A DNA stretch of 64,000 nucleotides from Psychrobacter luti (GCF_014192115.1 NZ_JACHXL010000002.1:310001-374000), one strand, 5' to 3'. Counted from the stretch's first letter, positions 1-9,738 are shown. Made by a program: numbers and translations. Notes: a model not told the origin generated them from the letters alone.

Positions 1-909
1 TCAATAAAGTATTGGTTTTATATTCATAATCCAACAATGCCATCTAAAACTGTTAAAGTAACGAACGATCAATCTAAAGTTCTAGAAAAACTTAACAATA
101 TAGGATTTAAAGCATTTAAGCCTCTAATTTTATCAGCTTATACATCAAATCAAGAAGCTAGTAAAATTACTGACCTTCTCATTGAAATAGAGCGTTACAA
201 CTTTTGTGCGTTCTCTTTGAGTAGGCGACGTGCTAATACGGGTGACACTGAGTTTTATAGAAACGCTAGTGAGCTTCTATTGGAAAACAGAAGCATTGAT
301 TCAGTTATTAGTAATGTTAGAAATTGGTGTGATGAATACTTTAGTAAAGAAAAATTCTTGTCTTATGTTCAGGATAAATATGAGTTGCATTATAAAGAAG
401 GCTTTTATCGTTGGGATGATGTAAGATATTTTTTGTATGAGTATGAACAATATCTCAAAGATAAAAGTAAAACTAATGATAAAAAGCTATCTTGGGATGA
501 GCTTAATACCCGTAAAACAGACTATATAAGCATAGAGCATATTTACCCTCAAACCGATACTGAATCTTACTGGCAAGAGCGTTTTAATATTTTTAACACC
601 TATCAGAAGAATCTTCTAACTCATTCTTTGGGTAATCTATTAGCCTTATCACGTCAAAAAAACTCTTCTTTGCAAAATATAGGTTTTTATGAAAAGAGTA
701 AAAGAAATAATAGTTCGAATAACTCAGTAGAGTATTCAAATGGTTCATTTTCAGAAATAAGTGTTTCGAAATACGAGGAGTGGACTTCTAATGAAATATT
801 GGATAGAGGTATGAATATGCTGAAATTTATGGAGGAGAGATGGTCTATAGAATTAGGGGATAATGATTTCAAACTAAAGTTGCTTCATCTTGAGTTTTTG
901 GATGAATAA
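1..909 (+). CDS. GmrSD/DUF262-type protein, C-terminal part with DUF1524 HNH-like nuclease domain (5' truncated by window edge)
   Basis: The frame is open to the left edge, so the ATG at 37 is probably internal and only the C-terminal ~300 residues are present. The clearest signal is the motif IEHIYPQ about 170 residues in, followed by a W, then N..L..SLGNLLALS and K.N..LQN. This is the layout of the DUF1524 (HNH-type) domain that closes DUF262/DUF1524 proteins such as the type IV modification-dependent endonuclease GmrSD. The N-terminal DUF262 ParB-like domain would lie outside the window. Codon use is visibly more AT-rich than in the genes that follow, which suggests horizontal acquisition. 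A defence role is inferred from the family, since no partner gene is visible. The domain call is fairly sure; the function is less so. Confidence 0.72.
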   Translation, partial: SIKYWFYIHNPTMPSKTVKVTNDQSKVLEKLNNIGFKAFKPLILSAYTSNQEASKITDLLIEIERYNFCAFSLSRRRANTGDTEFYRNASELLLENRSIDSVISNVRNWCDEYFSKEKFLSYVQDKYELHYKEGFYRWDDVRYFLYEYEQYLKDKSKTNDKKLSWDELNTRKTDYISIEHIYPQTDTESYWQERFNIFNTYQKNLLTHSLGNLLALSRQKNSSLQNIGFYEKSKRNNSSNNSVEYSNGSFSEISVSKYEEWTSNEILDRGMNMLKFMEERWSIELGDNDFKLKLLHLEFLDE

Positions 910-963
910 CTGTTTTCTATATGATTTGATGTGCTGAAGTAAATCTAATCCAAACATAAGCAA

Positions 964-994
964 ATGAAGAACACATACCAAATGTGTTCTTCAT
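964..994. terminator. Perfect hairpin between convergent genes
   Basis: A 13-bp perfect inverted repeat (arms 964-976 and 982-994) encloses a 5-nt loop. It lies between the 3' ends of the nuclease fragment and the GMC oxidase. Neither side has a clear T-tract, so termination is inferred from position and stem strength only. Confidence 0.5.
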
Positions 995-1016
995 AAGTCT
1001 ATAAACCTTCCATCAT

Positions 1017-2615
1017 CTAAACAAAATCTTCCTTCAATATAGCCGCCATATTACGCTCAGCAAGTCCCGTGATAAACACATACGGATTGACGCCAGCGCT
1101 ACCGGGAATTAACGCACTATCTTGCACGTAGATATTTTTATGCTCTTTGACGCGACCGAACTCATCAGTCGCTTTGCCAAGTACGCAGCCGCCAAGTGGG
1201 TGATAGCAGAAGTCATCACCGAAGCCTTTGGTAAATAGTAAGCTTGATGTCGAGCCACCATTTACTTTGGCGAGCTTTTCAATCAGCTCTTTGGCGGCGT
1301 TTACCGAGTATTCGTTTTGCTCACGTTTCCAGTTAAGCTTGACGGTTTTGGTGGCTTTATCATAGTAATAATTGCCACGTTCTGGATTGTCAGTGATGGC
1401 GAGATATAGTGTCGTCCACGTCTCAAGCCCTAGCGGTAATGGCGCAAGTTCGGCAAAGATTTTGTACTTTGAGCCGCCTCTATCGCCATCCCACATGTTG
1501 ATGCCTTTGACCGGAATGGTAGATTGGATAGTGCCAGCAGCGTGGACGAAATTGCGCCCCGTCATGATATTGCCGTTGGGTCCCCAATGCTGTCCAATAT
1601 GTTCGTTTAGACGGTTAAGCTTGCCATCGGCTTGGCTTTTGAGTAATAGCTCTGAGGTGCCCGTACTGCCCGCATTAAGGAAGAGCTTATCGCAGGTATA
1701 ATGCTCAACTTTATCCACGCCGCCAGTAGTATTGATAACATGAACTTCTAATCTGAGTTGGTCGTTATCGAGCGCTTGGATACTATTGACTTTGCGCAAG
1801 GTTTTGACCGTGACATTGCCCGTGGCTTCGGCGTCTTTTAGATAAGTTAAATCTAGTGAGAACTTACCCGCATTATTACCGTAGATGACTTCACCACCCA
1901 ATCCTGATTGATAGACTTCGCCGCGGGCTTCTTTTTGCATATAATCAAAGTCATAGCTATTACCGAAGAATTCTGTTGTAAGTCCCGCTCTCTCAGCTTG
2001 GCGTTCAGCGGAGCGAGTGAATTCGTAATGCTCGGACTCATTAAAAAATGATTCAGGAATTTGACTGACTTTAAGTTCCTTCATAGCACGAGGAAAATAA
2101 GTGTCGTACATCTCATCAGCATTAATCCACGGAAAGACCGCTTCAAAGTGCGCACGTCTCGGCTGAATGGCAATCGCGCCATTGACGATAGAGCCGCCGC
2201 CGTAAGCACGTCCTGCAAAGACTTTCATATTATCGTATTCGATTAAATCCAAAACCCCGGGGTATTTTTTAATCGGGATAGGAATGGGAATCGGCGCATT
2301 TGGCCAATTACTAAACCAGCTTGAGCGTTTATCAGCAGTAATCATCTTGCAAAATGTATCATGATTGGGGGTTCTATCCCAACGCATCCCCATCTCAAGT
2401 ATCAATACTTTATGACCTTTTTCGCTCAATCGCAGTGCCGATACTGCGCCACCATAGCCGCTACCAACGATGATATTAGGAAAGTGTCCAGCTTGAGTTA
2501 CTGCGCTAGGTAGTTTTGGTTGCTTGGCAAGCGTTCGGCAACCACTTACTGCAGCGGAGGTGCTGATAGCGCCTAAGCTTAAGCCCATGGCTTTAATCAG
2601 TTGGCGTCGTTGCAT
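1017..2615 (-). CDS. GMC-family cholesterol oxidase-like flavoprotein, Tat lipoprotein signal
   Basis: A 532-residue FAD-dependent oxidoreductase of the glucose-methanol-choline family. The N-terminus has a twin-arginine pattern (RRQLIKA) and then VSGC at residues 23-26, so it may be a Tat-exported lipoprotein. The Rossmann motif GSGYGGAVSALRL follows. The resemblance to class I bacterial cholesterol oxidases runs the full length: KRSSWF early on, YGGGSIVNG, and then the active-site segments FAELAP (Glu), CYHPLGGCV (His) and GVNPYV (Asn). Those three residues form the catalytic set of that enzyme, which oxidises 3-beta-hydroxysteroids and isomerises the product. The true substrate is inferred; another sterol or alcohol is possible. 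AGGATACACC before the ATG supports this start. The gene is monocistronic. Confidence 0.85.
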   Translation of the reverse strand: MQRRQLIKAMGLSLGAISTSAAVSGCRTLAKQPKLPSAVTQAGHFPNIIVGSGYGGAVSALRLSEKGHKVLILEMGMRWDRTPNHDTFCKMITADKRSSWFSNWPNAPIPIPIPIKKYPGVLDLIEYDNMKVFAGRAYGGGSIVNGAIAIQPRRAHFEAVFPWINADEMYDTYFPRAMKELKVSQIPESFFNESEHYEFTRSAERQAERAGLTTEFFGNSYDFDYMQKEARGEVYQSGLGGEVIYGNNAGKFSLDLTYLKDAEATGNVTVKTLRKVNSIQALDNDQLRLEVHVINTTGGVDKVEHYTCDKLFLNAGSTGTSELLLKSQADGKLNRLNEHIGQHWGPNGNIMTGRNFVHAAGTIQSTIPVKGINMWDGDRGGSKYKIFAELAPLPLGLETWTTLYLAITDNPERGNYYYDKATKTVKLNWKREQNEYSVNAAKELIEKLAKVNGGSTSSLLFTKGFGDDFCYHPLGGCVLGKATDEFGRVKEHKNIYVQDSALIPGSAGVNPYVFITGLAERNMAAILKEDFV

Positions 2616-2970
2616 GGTGTATCCTAATGTTGATATTTAAGCTAAAAAAGCCCGTATTAAATAGTCTTAGCTTTCGACAGCAAAAGTGTTTTAAGCCAAG
2701 CGAGCATTATATTAACAAACAAAGGTTGCGTTATTGTTTCAGTCAATCGATTGTCTTAATAGTTATAGACAAGTAACACTTTAATTTACTCATAATCCTT
2801 GCCAGTATTTAATCAATAACTTAGCTAATTATTCTTAGAATGGCATGTAAACTTGACCAAATGAGAAATTTACCTTACCATTCTGTTTCAATGTACTAGA
2901 ACACAAATACATTTAACTATTTTTATCATTAGAAATGCTAATACTCATTTTAAAATAATAAGGCTTAACT
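2616..2970. other. Intergenic region between divergent GMC oxidase and trpB
   Basis: An AT-rich divergent promoter region of 355 bases. It holds a 10-bp palindrome (CAATCGATTG near 2744-2753) and a possible TTGACC -35 at 2853-2858 facing trpB, with a poor -10 17 bases further on (TACCAT). I see no gene and no trp leader or attenuator. Confidence 0.4.
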
Positions 2971-4197
2971 ATGACAACGCAAAATACAGCAGCTGGCTAT
3001 GGATTACATCAATCAATCTTGCCGAACGACGATGGCTTATATGGGGAGTTTGGTGGCAAAATTGCTCACCCTGAGCTTGCCAAAGCCATGGCAGAAATTG
3101 AAATAGGTTTTCGTGAGATTATTAAGAATGATGATTTTATCGCTGAGATGAAGCGCTTACGTGAAACTTACGTCGGTCGCCCAAGTCCTATTTATCATGC
3201 ACAGCGTTTGACGGAGCATTGCGGCGGCGCGCAGATTTATTTTAAACGTGAGGATTTAAACCATACGGGCGCGCATAAGATTAATCACTGTTTGGGTGAA
3301 GTACTATTAGCCAAGAAATTAGGCAAAAAAAAGGTAATTGCCGAAACGGGCGCGGGCCAACATGGCGTAGCGTTGGCAACAGCAGCGGCATTAATGGGTT
3401 TAGAGTGTGAGATACATATGGGCGTGGTCGATATTAAAAAAGAACATCCAAACGTCAGCCGTATGAAGATTTTGGGTGCCAATATCGTTCCTGTATCGCG
3501 CGGTGCTGGTACGCTAAAAGAAGCAGTTGATAGCGCCTTTGAGACCTATCTTAATGAGATTGATACTAGTATGTTTGCGATTGGCTCGGCATTGGGGCCT
3601 GCACCATATCCTGAAATGGTCAGTTACTTTCAATCGGTTGTCGGACATGAGGCACGAGCGCAGTTCTTAGCGACGACAGGCAAGCTACCAAATAAAGTGA
3701 TTGCCTGTATTGGCGGCGGCTCTAATGCTATCGGTATGTTTAGCGGCTTTTTTGATGATGCAGATGTAGAAAAAATAGGTGTGGAACCAGCAGGTGAAGG
3801 CTTAGATACCCCCAATCATGCGGCGACGATGTCATTAGGCGTCAAAGGTGAGATTCATGGGTTTAAGTGTTATGTATTGCTTGATGAAAAAGGTGAGCCA
3901 GCACCTGTACATTCGATTGCCTCTGGTCTTGATTATCCAGGGGTTGGACCTCAGCATTCGCACCTGCGAGATTTAAAACTGGCCACTTATGAGTCGGCGA
4001 CTGATGCAGAGTGTTTAGAAGCCTTTATGGCATTGTCGCGCCTTGAGGGTATTATTCCTGCATTAGAGTCGGCACATGCCATCGCTTATGCCATGAAAAT
4101 TGCCAAGGATATGTTAGCGGATGAGACGATTTTGGTCAATCTATCAGGGCGTGGTGATAAAGACATCGATTTTATTTTAGACAAAGTGGATTTATAA
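2971..4197 (+). CDS. trpB: Tryptophan synthase beta chain
   Basis: The beta subunit catalyses the PLP-dependent condensation of indole with serine, the last step of tryptophan synthesis. At 408 residues it has normal length. The PLP-binding lysine is K103 in HTGAHKINH, the phosphate-binding loop is [10 protein letters not shown], and the C-terminus has [13 protein letters not shown] seven bases before the ATG supports the start. trpA and trpF are not next to it; the neighbour downstream is a DMT exporter starting about 100 bases later, so trpB appears to be transcribed alone or only loosely coupled. The function is secure. Confidence 0.97.
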   Translation: MTTQNTAAGYGLHQSILPNDDGLYGEFGGKIAHPELAKAMAEIEIGFREIIKNDDFIAEMKRLRETYVGRPSPIYHAQRLTEHCGGAQIYFKREDLNHTGAHKINHCLGEVLLAKKLGKKKVIAETGAGQHGVALATAAALMGLECEIHMGVVDIKKEHPNVSRMKILGANIVPVSRGAGTLKEAVDSAFETYLNEIDTSMFAIGSALGPAPYPEMVSYFQSVVGHEARAQFLATTGKLPNKVIACIGGGSNAIGMFSGFFDDADVEKIGVEPAGEGLDTPNHAATMSLGVKGEIHGFKCYVLLDEKGEPAPVHSIASGLDYPGVGPQHSHLRDLKLATYESATDAECLEAFMALSRLEGIIPALESAHAIAYAMKIAKDMLADETILVNLSGRGDKDIDFILDKVDL

Positions 4198-4297
4198 AAT
4201 AAATCCGCGATAAGTGCAGAAAATACGATACCTATTGAGCGTTTAACCAGTTATCATCAAGGTTTTTTTACTGTCTAATGCTCGATAGGATCATCTC

Positions 4298-5194
4298 ATG
4301 TCTAACCGCGACCTCATTATTTTTATCACCCTGTCCTTTATGTGGTCGCTGTCTTTTATTTTTTATCGTATTGGCGTGCCTGAATTTGGTTCGTTAGCTT
4401 TTGCGAGCCTGCGTGTGGTCTTAGCTGGACTCACGATGCTGGTGTTTGTAATAGTAAAAAAGAAGAACAGAGTAGGCATTCGTGAAAATTGGAAAGTATT
4501 AACGTTGGTTGGGCTGTTCTCTGCAGCAGTGCCCTTTATTCTGTTTGCGTTTTCAGCGCGCTCAGTAAATGCTGGGGTATTGGCGGTACTCAATGCGTCA
4601 GTACCGATGATGAGCGGTTTTATCGCCAGTACTTTCTTTAAAGACAGGCTGTCAAAAAAACAAATTATTGGCTTAATCATTGGTGTCATCGGCGTGATTA
4701 TTTTGATGAGTGAAAACTTATTTGGCGGGCAGGGCGCGGATTCAGGTTCTGGGCTATTACCGATGGGCTATGCATTACTAGCCTGTGTTGGCTATGCCGT
4801 TGGCGCCAATATCACCAGAAACTATTTATACAACGTATCACCGGTCGCCATTACCGCAGGTTCACTGATCATTGCCAGTATTATCATGATGCCGATTGCA
4901 CTTTATGAGTTCCCCTATGGCAAGAGCATCAGCTTAACGGCTTGGGTTTCTGTCATTTGTATTGGTGTGTTTTCGACCGCTATTGCACTGATTTTCATGA
5001 ATCAGCTGATTAAAAGCATCGGTCCAGTACGAGCGACCAGTATTACTTTGGTAATTCCCATTTTCGCGATTGTTTTAGGCTATCTGCTGCTTGGTGAGGC
5101 ATTGGATACGCCCGCGATTATCGGCTCTATGGTGATACTATTTGGCACTTACTTGTCGTTGGAGTTGTCTATTAAAAAGATGCTTAAATCTTAA
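4298..5194 (+). CDS. EamA/DMT-superfamily membrane transporter
   Basis: A 298-residue inner-membrane protein with about ten hydrophobic segments in two repeated EamA halves (roughly residues 5-135 and 150-290). The second half ends with the typical LLGEALDTPAIIGSMVILFGTYLSL. Members of the drug/metabolite transporter superfamily export amino acids, nucleosides or drugs; the substrate cannot be read from the sequence. AGGA with a seven-base spacer precedes the ATG. It follows trpB on the same strand, so a role in exporting amino-acid-related metabolites is conceivable but only inferred from proximity. Confidence 0.88.
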   Translation: MSNRDLIIFITLSFMWSLSFIFYRIGVPEFGSLAFASLRVVLAGLTMLVFVIVKKKNRVGIRENWKVLTLVGLFSAAVPFILFAFSARSVNAGVLAVLNASVPMMSGFIASTFFKDRLSKKQIIGLIIGVIGVIILMSENLFGGQGADSGSGLLPMGYALLACVGYAVGANITRNYLYNVSPVAITAGSLIIASIIMMPIALYEFPYGKSISLTAWVSVICIGVFSTAIALIFMNQLIKSIGPVRATSITLVIPIFAIVLGYLLLGEALDTPAIIGSMVILFGTYLSLELSIKKMLKS

Positions 5195-5529
5195 GATAAT
5201 TCTTGGTTTTGAATTAATTAGCAGCCTTTTAATAGATGGCGCTTAATTAACACCTTCTACTATAATAAACTGAATTGGAAAAGTGATGATGTCAAACGCC
5301 TTGGCAAGTGGTATCAGCGCTTTAAGCCTTTTTTCTTCTGCAATTTATATAAGTATTGAAAGGCTAACGCTTACCTTTGTCTAATTAAATAGAGAATCTC
5401 ATAAAGTTGATGCTGATATATTGACAAAGGTCGACATTCGCTATTTAATCTAGGAACCAATGCCAACTATAAAAAGTGTGAATAATTTTATGGTTCGGTT
5501 GTGTTTTTAACTGACAAAAGGATATTGTC
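5195..5529. other. Intergenic region upstream of fadL-like gene
   Basis: A 335-base non-coding stretch. Its last 160 bases hold the strong fadL promoter and two interlocked inverted-repeat pairs (5373-5381 with 5423-5431; 5384-5392 with 5441-5449). No small gene is apparent. Confidence 0.5.
5421..5449 (+). promoter_or_regulatory. Sigma-70 promoter of the FadL-like gene
   Basis: TTGACA at 5421-5426 and TTTAAT at 5444-5449, separated by exactly 17 bases. Transcription should begin near 5456, giving a leader of about 75 nt. Inverted repeats overlap both hexamers, so repression at this site is plausible. Confidence 0.65.
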
Positions 5530-6930
5530 ATGAGCGCTCAGCTGTTTTTAGGATTTAAGAACTCTGCCACCCTTTTTCGTTCTTCGCGCTATTTGCTCAC
5601 TGCCGGTACTTTAACGGTACTGAGTATCGCCATCAGCTCAGCGCATGCCGCTGGCATCGAATACAGCAAACAATCGGTCGCGCCCTTTTTTGAGCCGGGC
5701 AATTATGCTGAGCTATCTTATGCGTATGTTGATCCAAAAATCGAAGGTACCGATGCCGCGGGTAATAAGATTGGCGACATGATGGATGACTTTGATTTAC
5801 CCGGAGCAGCTATCAAAATCGCCCCAACAGCCAATACAGCATTGGCATTGATTTACGAGCAACCCTTTGGCGTCGATACCAAATACCAAGCAGGAAACAT
5901 ATTTCATAATAGTATGGGCACGACCGAGGCGCGGGTAGAGACGACTGGTCTCACGCTTTTAGGCGGCGGTAAGATTAGCAATAATGTCTGGCTATATGGT
6001 GGTCTTGAATACCAAACGCTAAAAGGCAAGATCACTGGCGCGCAGCCAGTAGGTCTGACCACGGCAGTGTCACAAGTGATTAATGAAGCAGGCGCTCTCT
6101 TTGGCATACCGACCACTGATGCTTATTATGATTTGGTCAATAAACAAAATAATGGCACGATTACGCCAGCTGAAACAGCGAGTTTAGGTGCTATCAATAA
6201 CGCGGCTATAAATCCTGTGGCGACAGCACCTACCTATTATACATTAGACTTTGAAAACGAAAATACGCTAGTGCCTGTTATTGGGATGGCGTATGAAAAG
6301 CCGGAGATAGCTTTACGAGCAGCATTAACATATCGCGCGCCCGCCAAATATCAGGTATCAGGGGTAGAAAATCTGCAAGTTATTTTGCCGCCTATCGCTG
6401 GCGGTGATGGCGAAACGCCAGCACCAGCAGAAGAAGGACTACCGCTAGCGGGCAAGACCGAAGTTAAGATGCCACAGTCGGTCAATTTCGATTTCCAAAC
6501 AGGTCTCAGTGAAAAGCATCAGTTGCTGGGTATGGTCAATGCTCGTTGGGTAGATTGGAGTAACTTTAATGTTGCCCCGCCTTTAGCCTCGTTAGCGACA
6601 CAAGAGCCATTAGCTGCCTATAAAAAAGACGGTTATTCGGTTGAGGTGGCATTGGGTAAGCAGTTTAATCCAAAAGTTTCAGGCGAAGTACGCGTAGGCT
6701 ATGACCATGGTACTGGTGCGCCGCTCAGTTTATTAGGACCTTATGACTCTATCAAAAGCTTAGGATTAAGCGCGCAATATAAACTAACCGAACAGCTAAG
6801 CGTTGCCGCGGGTGGTCAATATATGTGGTTTGAAGGTGGCCCAGTCGATACCAAGGTTGATGGTCGAGTAGCCAATATCGATGATGGATCAGGCTATGCG
6901 CTTGGTATGAAACTTGGTTATCATTTTTAA
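5530..6930 (+). CDS. OmpP1/FadL/TodX-family outer-membrane transporter
   Basis: A 466-residue beta-barrel protein. The N-terminal signal peptide ends near AHAAG at about residue 38. The mature start carries the hydrophobic plug-like segment typical of FadL proteins, the body has alternating aromatic/polar strands, and the chain ends in KLGYHF, a terminal aromatic residue suited to BAM insertion. The family moves long-chain fatty acids or other hydrophobic compounds across the outer membrane. An Ala/Asn-rich insertion around residues 190-240 and a Pro/Glu-rich one near 300 probably form surface loops. AAAGGA precedes the ATG. With a steroid-oxidase-like gene and a wax-ester synthase in the same window, a lipid substrate is likely. 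Confidence 0.88.
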   Translation: MSAQLFLGFKNSATLFRSSRYLLTAGTLTVLSIAISSAHAAGIEYSKQSVAPFFEPGNYAELSYAYVDPKIEGTDAAGNKIGDMMDDFDLPGAAIKIAPTANTALALIYEQPFGVDTKYQAGNIFHNSMGTTEARVETTGLTLLGGGKISNNVWLYGGLEYQTLKGKITGAQPVGLTTAVSQVINEAGALFGIPTTDAYYDLVNKQNNGTITPAETASLGAINNAAINPVATAPTYYTLDFENENTLVPVIGMAYEKPEIALRAALTYRAPAKYQVSGVENLQVILPPIAGGDGETPAPAEEGLPLAGKTEVKMPQSVNFDFQTGLSEKHQLLGMVNARWVDWSNFNVAPPLASLATQEPLAAYKKDGYSVEVALGKQFNPKVSGEVRVGYDHGTGAPLSLLGPYDSIKSLGLSAQYKLTEQLSVAAGGQYMWFEGGPVDTKVDGRVANIDDGSGYALGMKLGYHF

Positions 6931-7000
6931 AGAATTGACTGAGATTGCTTGTTAATAACAGCGATTAAAAATAGCTCATATTAGCGCTGATAGAAAGTAG

Positions 7001-7036
7001 AAAAAAGCACTTACTTTAAAAAGTAGATGCTTTTTT
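7001..7036. terminator. Bidirectional terminator between fadL-like gene and lipoprotein gene
   Basis: AAAAAAGCA pairs with TGCTTTTTT around a partly paired interior. It lies between two convergent genes, with A/T tracts on both sides. Confidence 0.75.
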
Positions 7037-7056
7037 ATTGATTGAAACGCGCTTTA

Positions 7057-8202
7057 TTAATCAAAGCTTTCAGTTTGGCAAAACAGCCCTTCCAAGCATT
7101 CTCGATTATCACCATCATTTTTCCAAATGGATGGAATCTGCATCGCCTGATTTAATCGATAATAGACCATTTCCCACTCATTCAACTCATAACCATCTTC
7201 AGTAGTGCTAGACGCTGGATAAAGCTCTTGACGCTCACTATCGGATAACGCCATAAAGTTAAGATAGTTTTCTGCATCTTTTGCCAAAATGCTATTTGGG
7301 CGTTTTGTGAGTGCGACAATCATCTGCTTATAGTCGGGTTTAATAAACTCACGAATTTCATTATCCGTCCACCTTGTATTATCTGAACCAAAAAATATCA
7401 CGTAACGATAAAGATTTAATAAGACCTTGGCATCTTGTACAGCATAGCCACTTGGATAGCGCTGAATATAGTCCTCCCAAAATATCGCCCGCTCAATCAA
7501 TTCATCAAAAGTGATGGTAACCGCCGCATCGCTCCAAAAGACCTCTTGATTATCCTTTGCCATCCGTCCAATAAATGCTTTTTGGTCGGGACGTAGATAA
7601 GGGATAAAGATATCTGCCATTGCTTGCAAGTCGTGAGCAAACGTATAAAAACCTTCACCCAAGTTACGAGCTCTGACATCAGCGTCGCTTTTTATCAAGC
7701 TGATAAGATAGCGTGTGCGAGGGCTCAACTTATTCAATGCTTCTACAGGTACTTGTTCGCCCATCTCTAAAGCAGACATGACATCATAATAAGCTTGTGC
7801 CACTTGTGGGTCAGTATTTTCAGCATTTATGTCAGAATCGATTGCTAAAAAGCGCCCATACATTGCTTGATAGTCTTTTAGCAGACTTAAGGCTTCAGTA
7901 CTATTTGCTGTTGGCAAACAGGCCGTTAATTGTTTTTGGATTTCATAAATAGTGTCAATCTTACTGGTATCATCCACTTTTTGCATGGATTTGTTCAGTG
8001 CTAAGCAGGTTTTTGCGTCTAAAGCTGAGTCTGTTGGCTTATTAGATGTAGCTGCTGATTTTTCTATGGGCGTCGGCGTATTGACTTGCTCTGTATCTTT
8101 GGCCTCATTTGATTTAGACGACGCATCTGATTTGGGTTGGCACGCGCTCATACCCAAGAGGAAACTTAGTCCTATTGCCAGCGATAATATGGTTTTTTGC
8201 AT
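7057..8202 (-). CDS. Uncharacterised lipoprotein
   Basis: I do not recognise this 381-residue protein. It begins with a lipoprotein signal (hydrophobic ~15-residue core, lipobox MSAC, Cys about residue 21), then a Ser/Lys/Thr-rich linker of some 45 residues, then a mostly helical acidic domain rich in Tyr, Leu and Asp, with no Cys pair or enzyme motif I can place. A second Cys pair near the C-terminus (NRECLEGLFCQTESFD) could form a disulfide. AAGGGA eight bases before the ATG supports the start. It is monocistronic and convergent with the FadL-like gene. A periplasmic or outer-membrane location is inferred from the signal. Confidence 0.75.
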   Translation of the reverse strand: MQKTILSLAIGLSFLLGMSACQPKSDASSKSNEAKDTEQVNTPTPIEKSAATSNKPTDSALDAKTCLALNKSMQKVDDTSKIDTIYEIQKQLTACLPTANSTEALSLLKDYQAMYGRFLAIDSDINAENTDPQVAQAYYDVMSALEMGEQVPVEALNKLSPRTRYLISLIKSDADVRARNLGEGFYTFAHDLQAMADIFIPYLRPDQKAFIGRMAKDNQEVFWSDAAVTITFDELIERAIFWEDYIQRYPSGYAVQDAKVLLNLYRYVIFFGSDNTRWTDNEIREFIKPDYKQMIVALTKRPNSILAKDAENYLNFMALSDSERQELYPASSTTEDGYELNEWEMVYYRLNQAMQIPSIWKNDGDNRECLEGLFCQTESFD

Positions 8203-8575
8203 GGACTCTATCCCTTAAGTAAATGCTAAAAAAGTAAAGGCTAAAAATAAATATTAATAATATTGACAGTTTTTTTGAAAAATTGAAAAAAGATGTATAG
8301 GTTGTGCATTCAACATTTAATAAAATTTTCACTGATTTTATTATCTTAATATCTTTATAAGCTCATATAAATAATAGCGTTTAAAAGGTTGGAAATATAC
8401 TTGCGTCGGTGTTTTTGTTTGTAAGTTTTACTTGGAATCATCATCTCTACGCCCTATAAAGAACACGAATTATGAATAGAGTGCTTAATGCGTTTTAGGT
8501 GTGAAATTGAGCGCTATTTATTCATGATTAACAAATTCTATAACCATGTTTTTATAACAACAAACAAGGCATCTC
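8203..8575. other. Intergenic region between divergent lipoprotein and OYE genes
   Basis: A very AT-rich 373-base divergent promoter region. A GG-N10-GC element at 8390-8405 resembles a sigma-54 -24/-12 site facing the OYE gene but matches the consensus only partly. No gene is seen. Confidence 0.35.
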
Positions 8576-9679
8576 ATGGCACACGATAACTTATTCGAAC
8601 CCGTCAAAATGGGCACTCAAACCCTAAAAAACCGTATCATCATGGCACCTTTGACCCGCTTACGCGCTGTTGAGCCGGGTGATGTTCCTACGGCGTTAGC
8701 AAGTGAATATTATGCGCAGCGTAGTGGGGCAGGACTGGTCATTACCGAAGCGACGCAGGTATCTTTTCAAGCAAAAGGCTATGCGGGCGCCCCCGGTATT
8801 CATACCCAAGACCAAACGATTGCATGGAAAACTATCGTTGATAATGTTCATGCAAAAGGCGGCAAAATTGTCGTACAGTTATGGCACACGGGTTTGGTTG
8901 CCCATGAAAGCGTGCAGCCTGATGGCAAAGCGCCTATTTCAGCGTCTGATGTTCATGTGGGGGTACGTACGTCACTGCGCGATAGTAACAATCAAGCCAT
9001 TCGTGTGGAAGCGACCACGCCGCGTCCTGCCACGCTTGAAGAAGTACAGCAAGTTATTGCTGATTTTGGGCTTGCGACCAAAAACGCCAAAGAAGCAGGC
9101 TTTGATGGCGTAGAAATTCATGGCGCTCATGGTTATCTGTTGCATCAGTTTTGGGTGGAACAAACCAACCAGCGTGATGATAAATATGGCGGTAGCCGCG
9201 AAAACCGCGCGCGTTTAACCCTTGACGTCATCGATGCTTGTGTCGAGGCGTGGGATGCTGACCATATCGGTATTCGTGTGTCACCGCTTGGTACGTTTAA
9301 TAACGTTGAAGCAGGCTACAATGAGGACGAAAATATCTGGTTGATTGAGCAGATTAATAAGCGCGGTTTGATGTATTTGCATCTCTCTGAGCCTGACTGG
9401 GCGGGTGGTACGCCTTATAGTACTGAATTCCGTCAGCGTGTTCGCGATGCGTTTGATCAGACAATCATTGCTGCTGGTGGTTATACCGCTGAAAAAGCTG
9501 AGAAAAATATTAAAGATGGCTATATCGATGCGGTTGCTTTTGGTCGTGACTATATTGCCAATCCTGATTTAGCAGAACGCATCCGCGAAGGCGCGCCGCT
9601 TAATGAGCAACATCCGCAAAGCTTTTATGGTGGCGGTACAGAAGGTTACACCGATTATCCGTTTTTAAACCAAGCCTAA
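8576..9679 (+). CDS. nemA: Old Yellow Enzyme-family alkene reductase (NemA-like)
   Basis: A 367-residue FMN-dependent TIM-barrel reductase that uses NADPH to reduce activated C=C bonds or nitro compounds. Family marks are the start [20 protein letters not shown], the active-site pair in [13 protein letters not shown], the phosphate-binding [15 protein letters not shown] and the length. The N-terminal region around VVQLWHTG is also typical. AAGG six bases before the ATG supports the start. A strong terminator follows directly, so it is a single-gene unit. The physiological substrate is unknown. Detoxification of electrophiles is usual; a role beside the nearby steroid-oxidase-like enzyme is speculation. 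Confidence 0.9.
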   Translation: MAHDNLFEPVKMGTQTLKNRIIMAPLTRLRAVEPGDVPTALASEYYAQRSGAGLVITEATQVSFQAKGYAGAPGIHTQDQTIAWKTIVDNVHAKGGKIVVQLWHTGLVAHESVQPDGKAPISASDVHVGVRTSLRDSNNQAIRVEATTPRPATLEEVQQVIADFGLATKNAKEAGFDGVEIHGAHGYLLHQFWVEQTNQRDDKYGGSRENRARLTLDVIDACVEAWDADHIGIRVSPLGTFNNVEAGYNEDENIWLIEQINKRGLMYLHLSEPDWAGGTPYSTEFRQRVRDAFDQTIIAAGGYTAEKAEKNIKDGYIDAVAFGRDYIANPDLAERIREGAPLNEQHPQSFYGGGTEGYTDYPFLNQA

Positions 9680-9738
9680 ATGTTTATTGTATAAATCATT
9701 CAACTGGCTTTATTGATTATGATAAAGTGACAGTGCAT

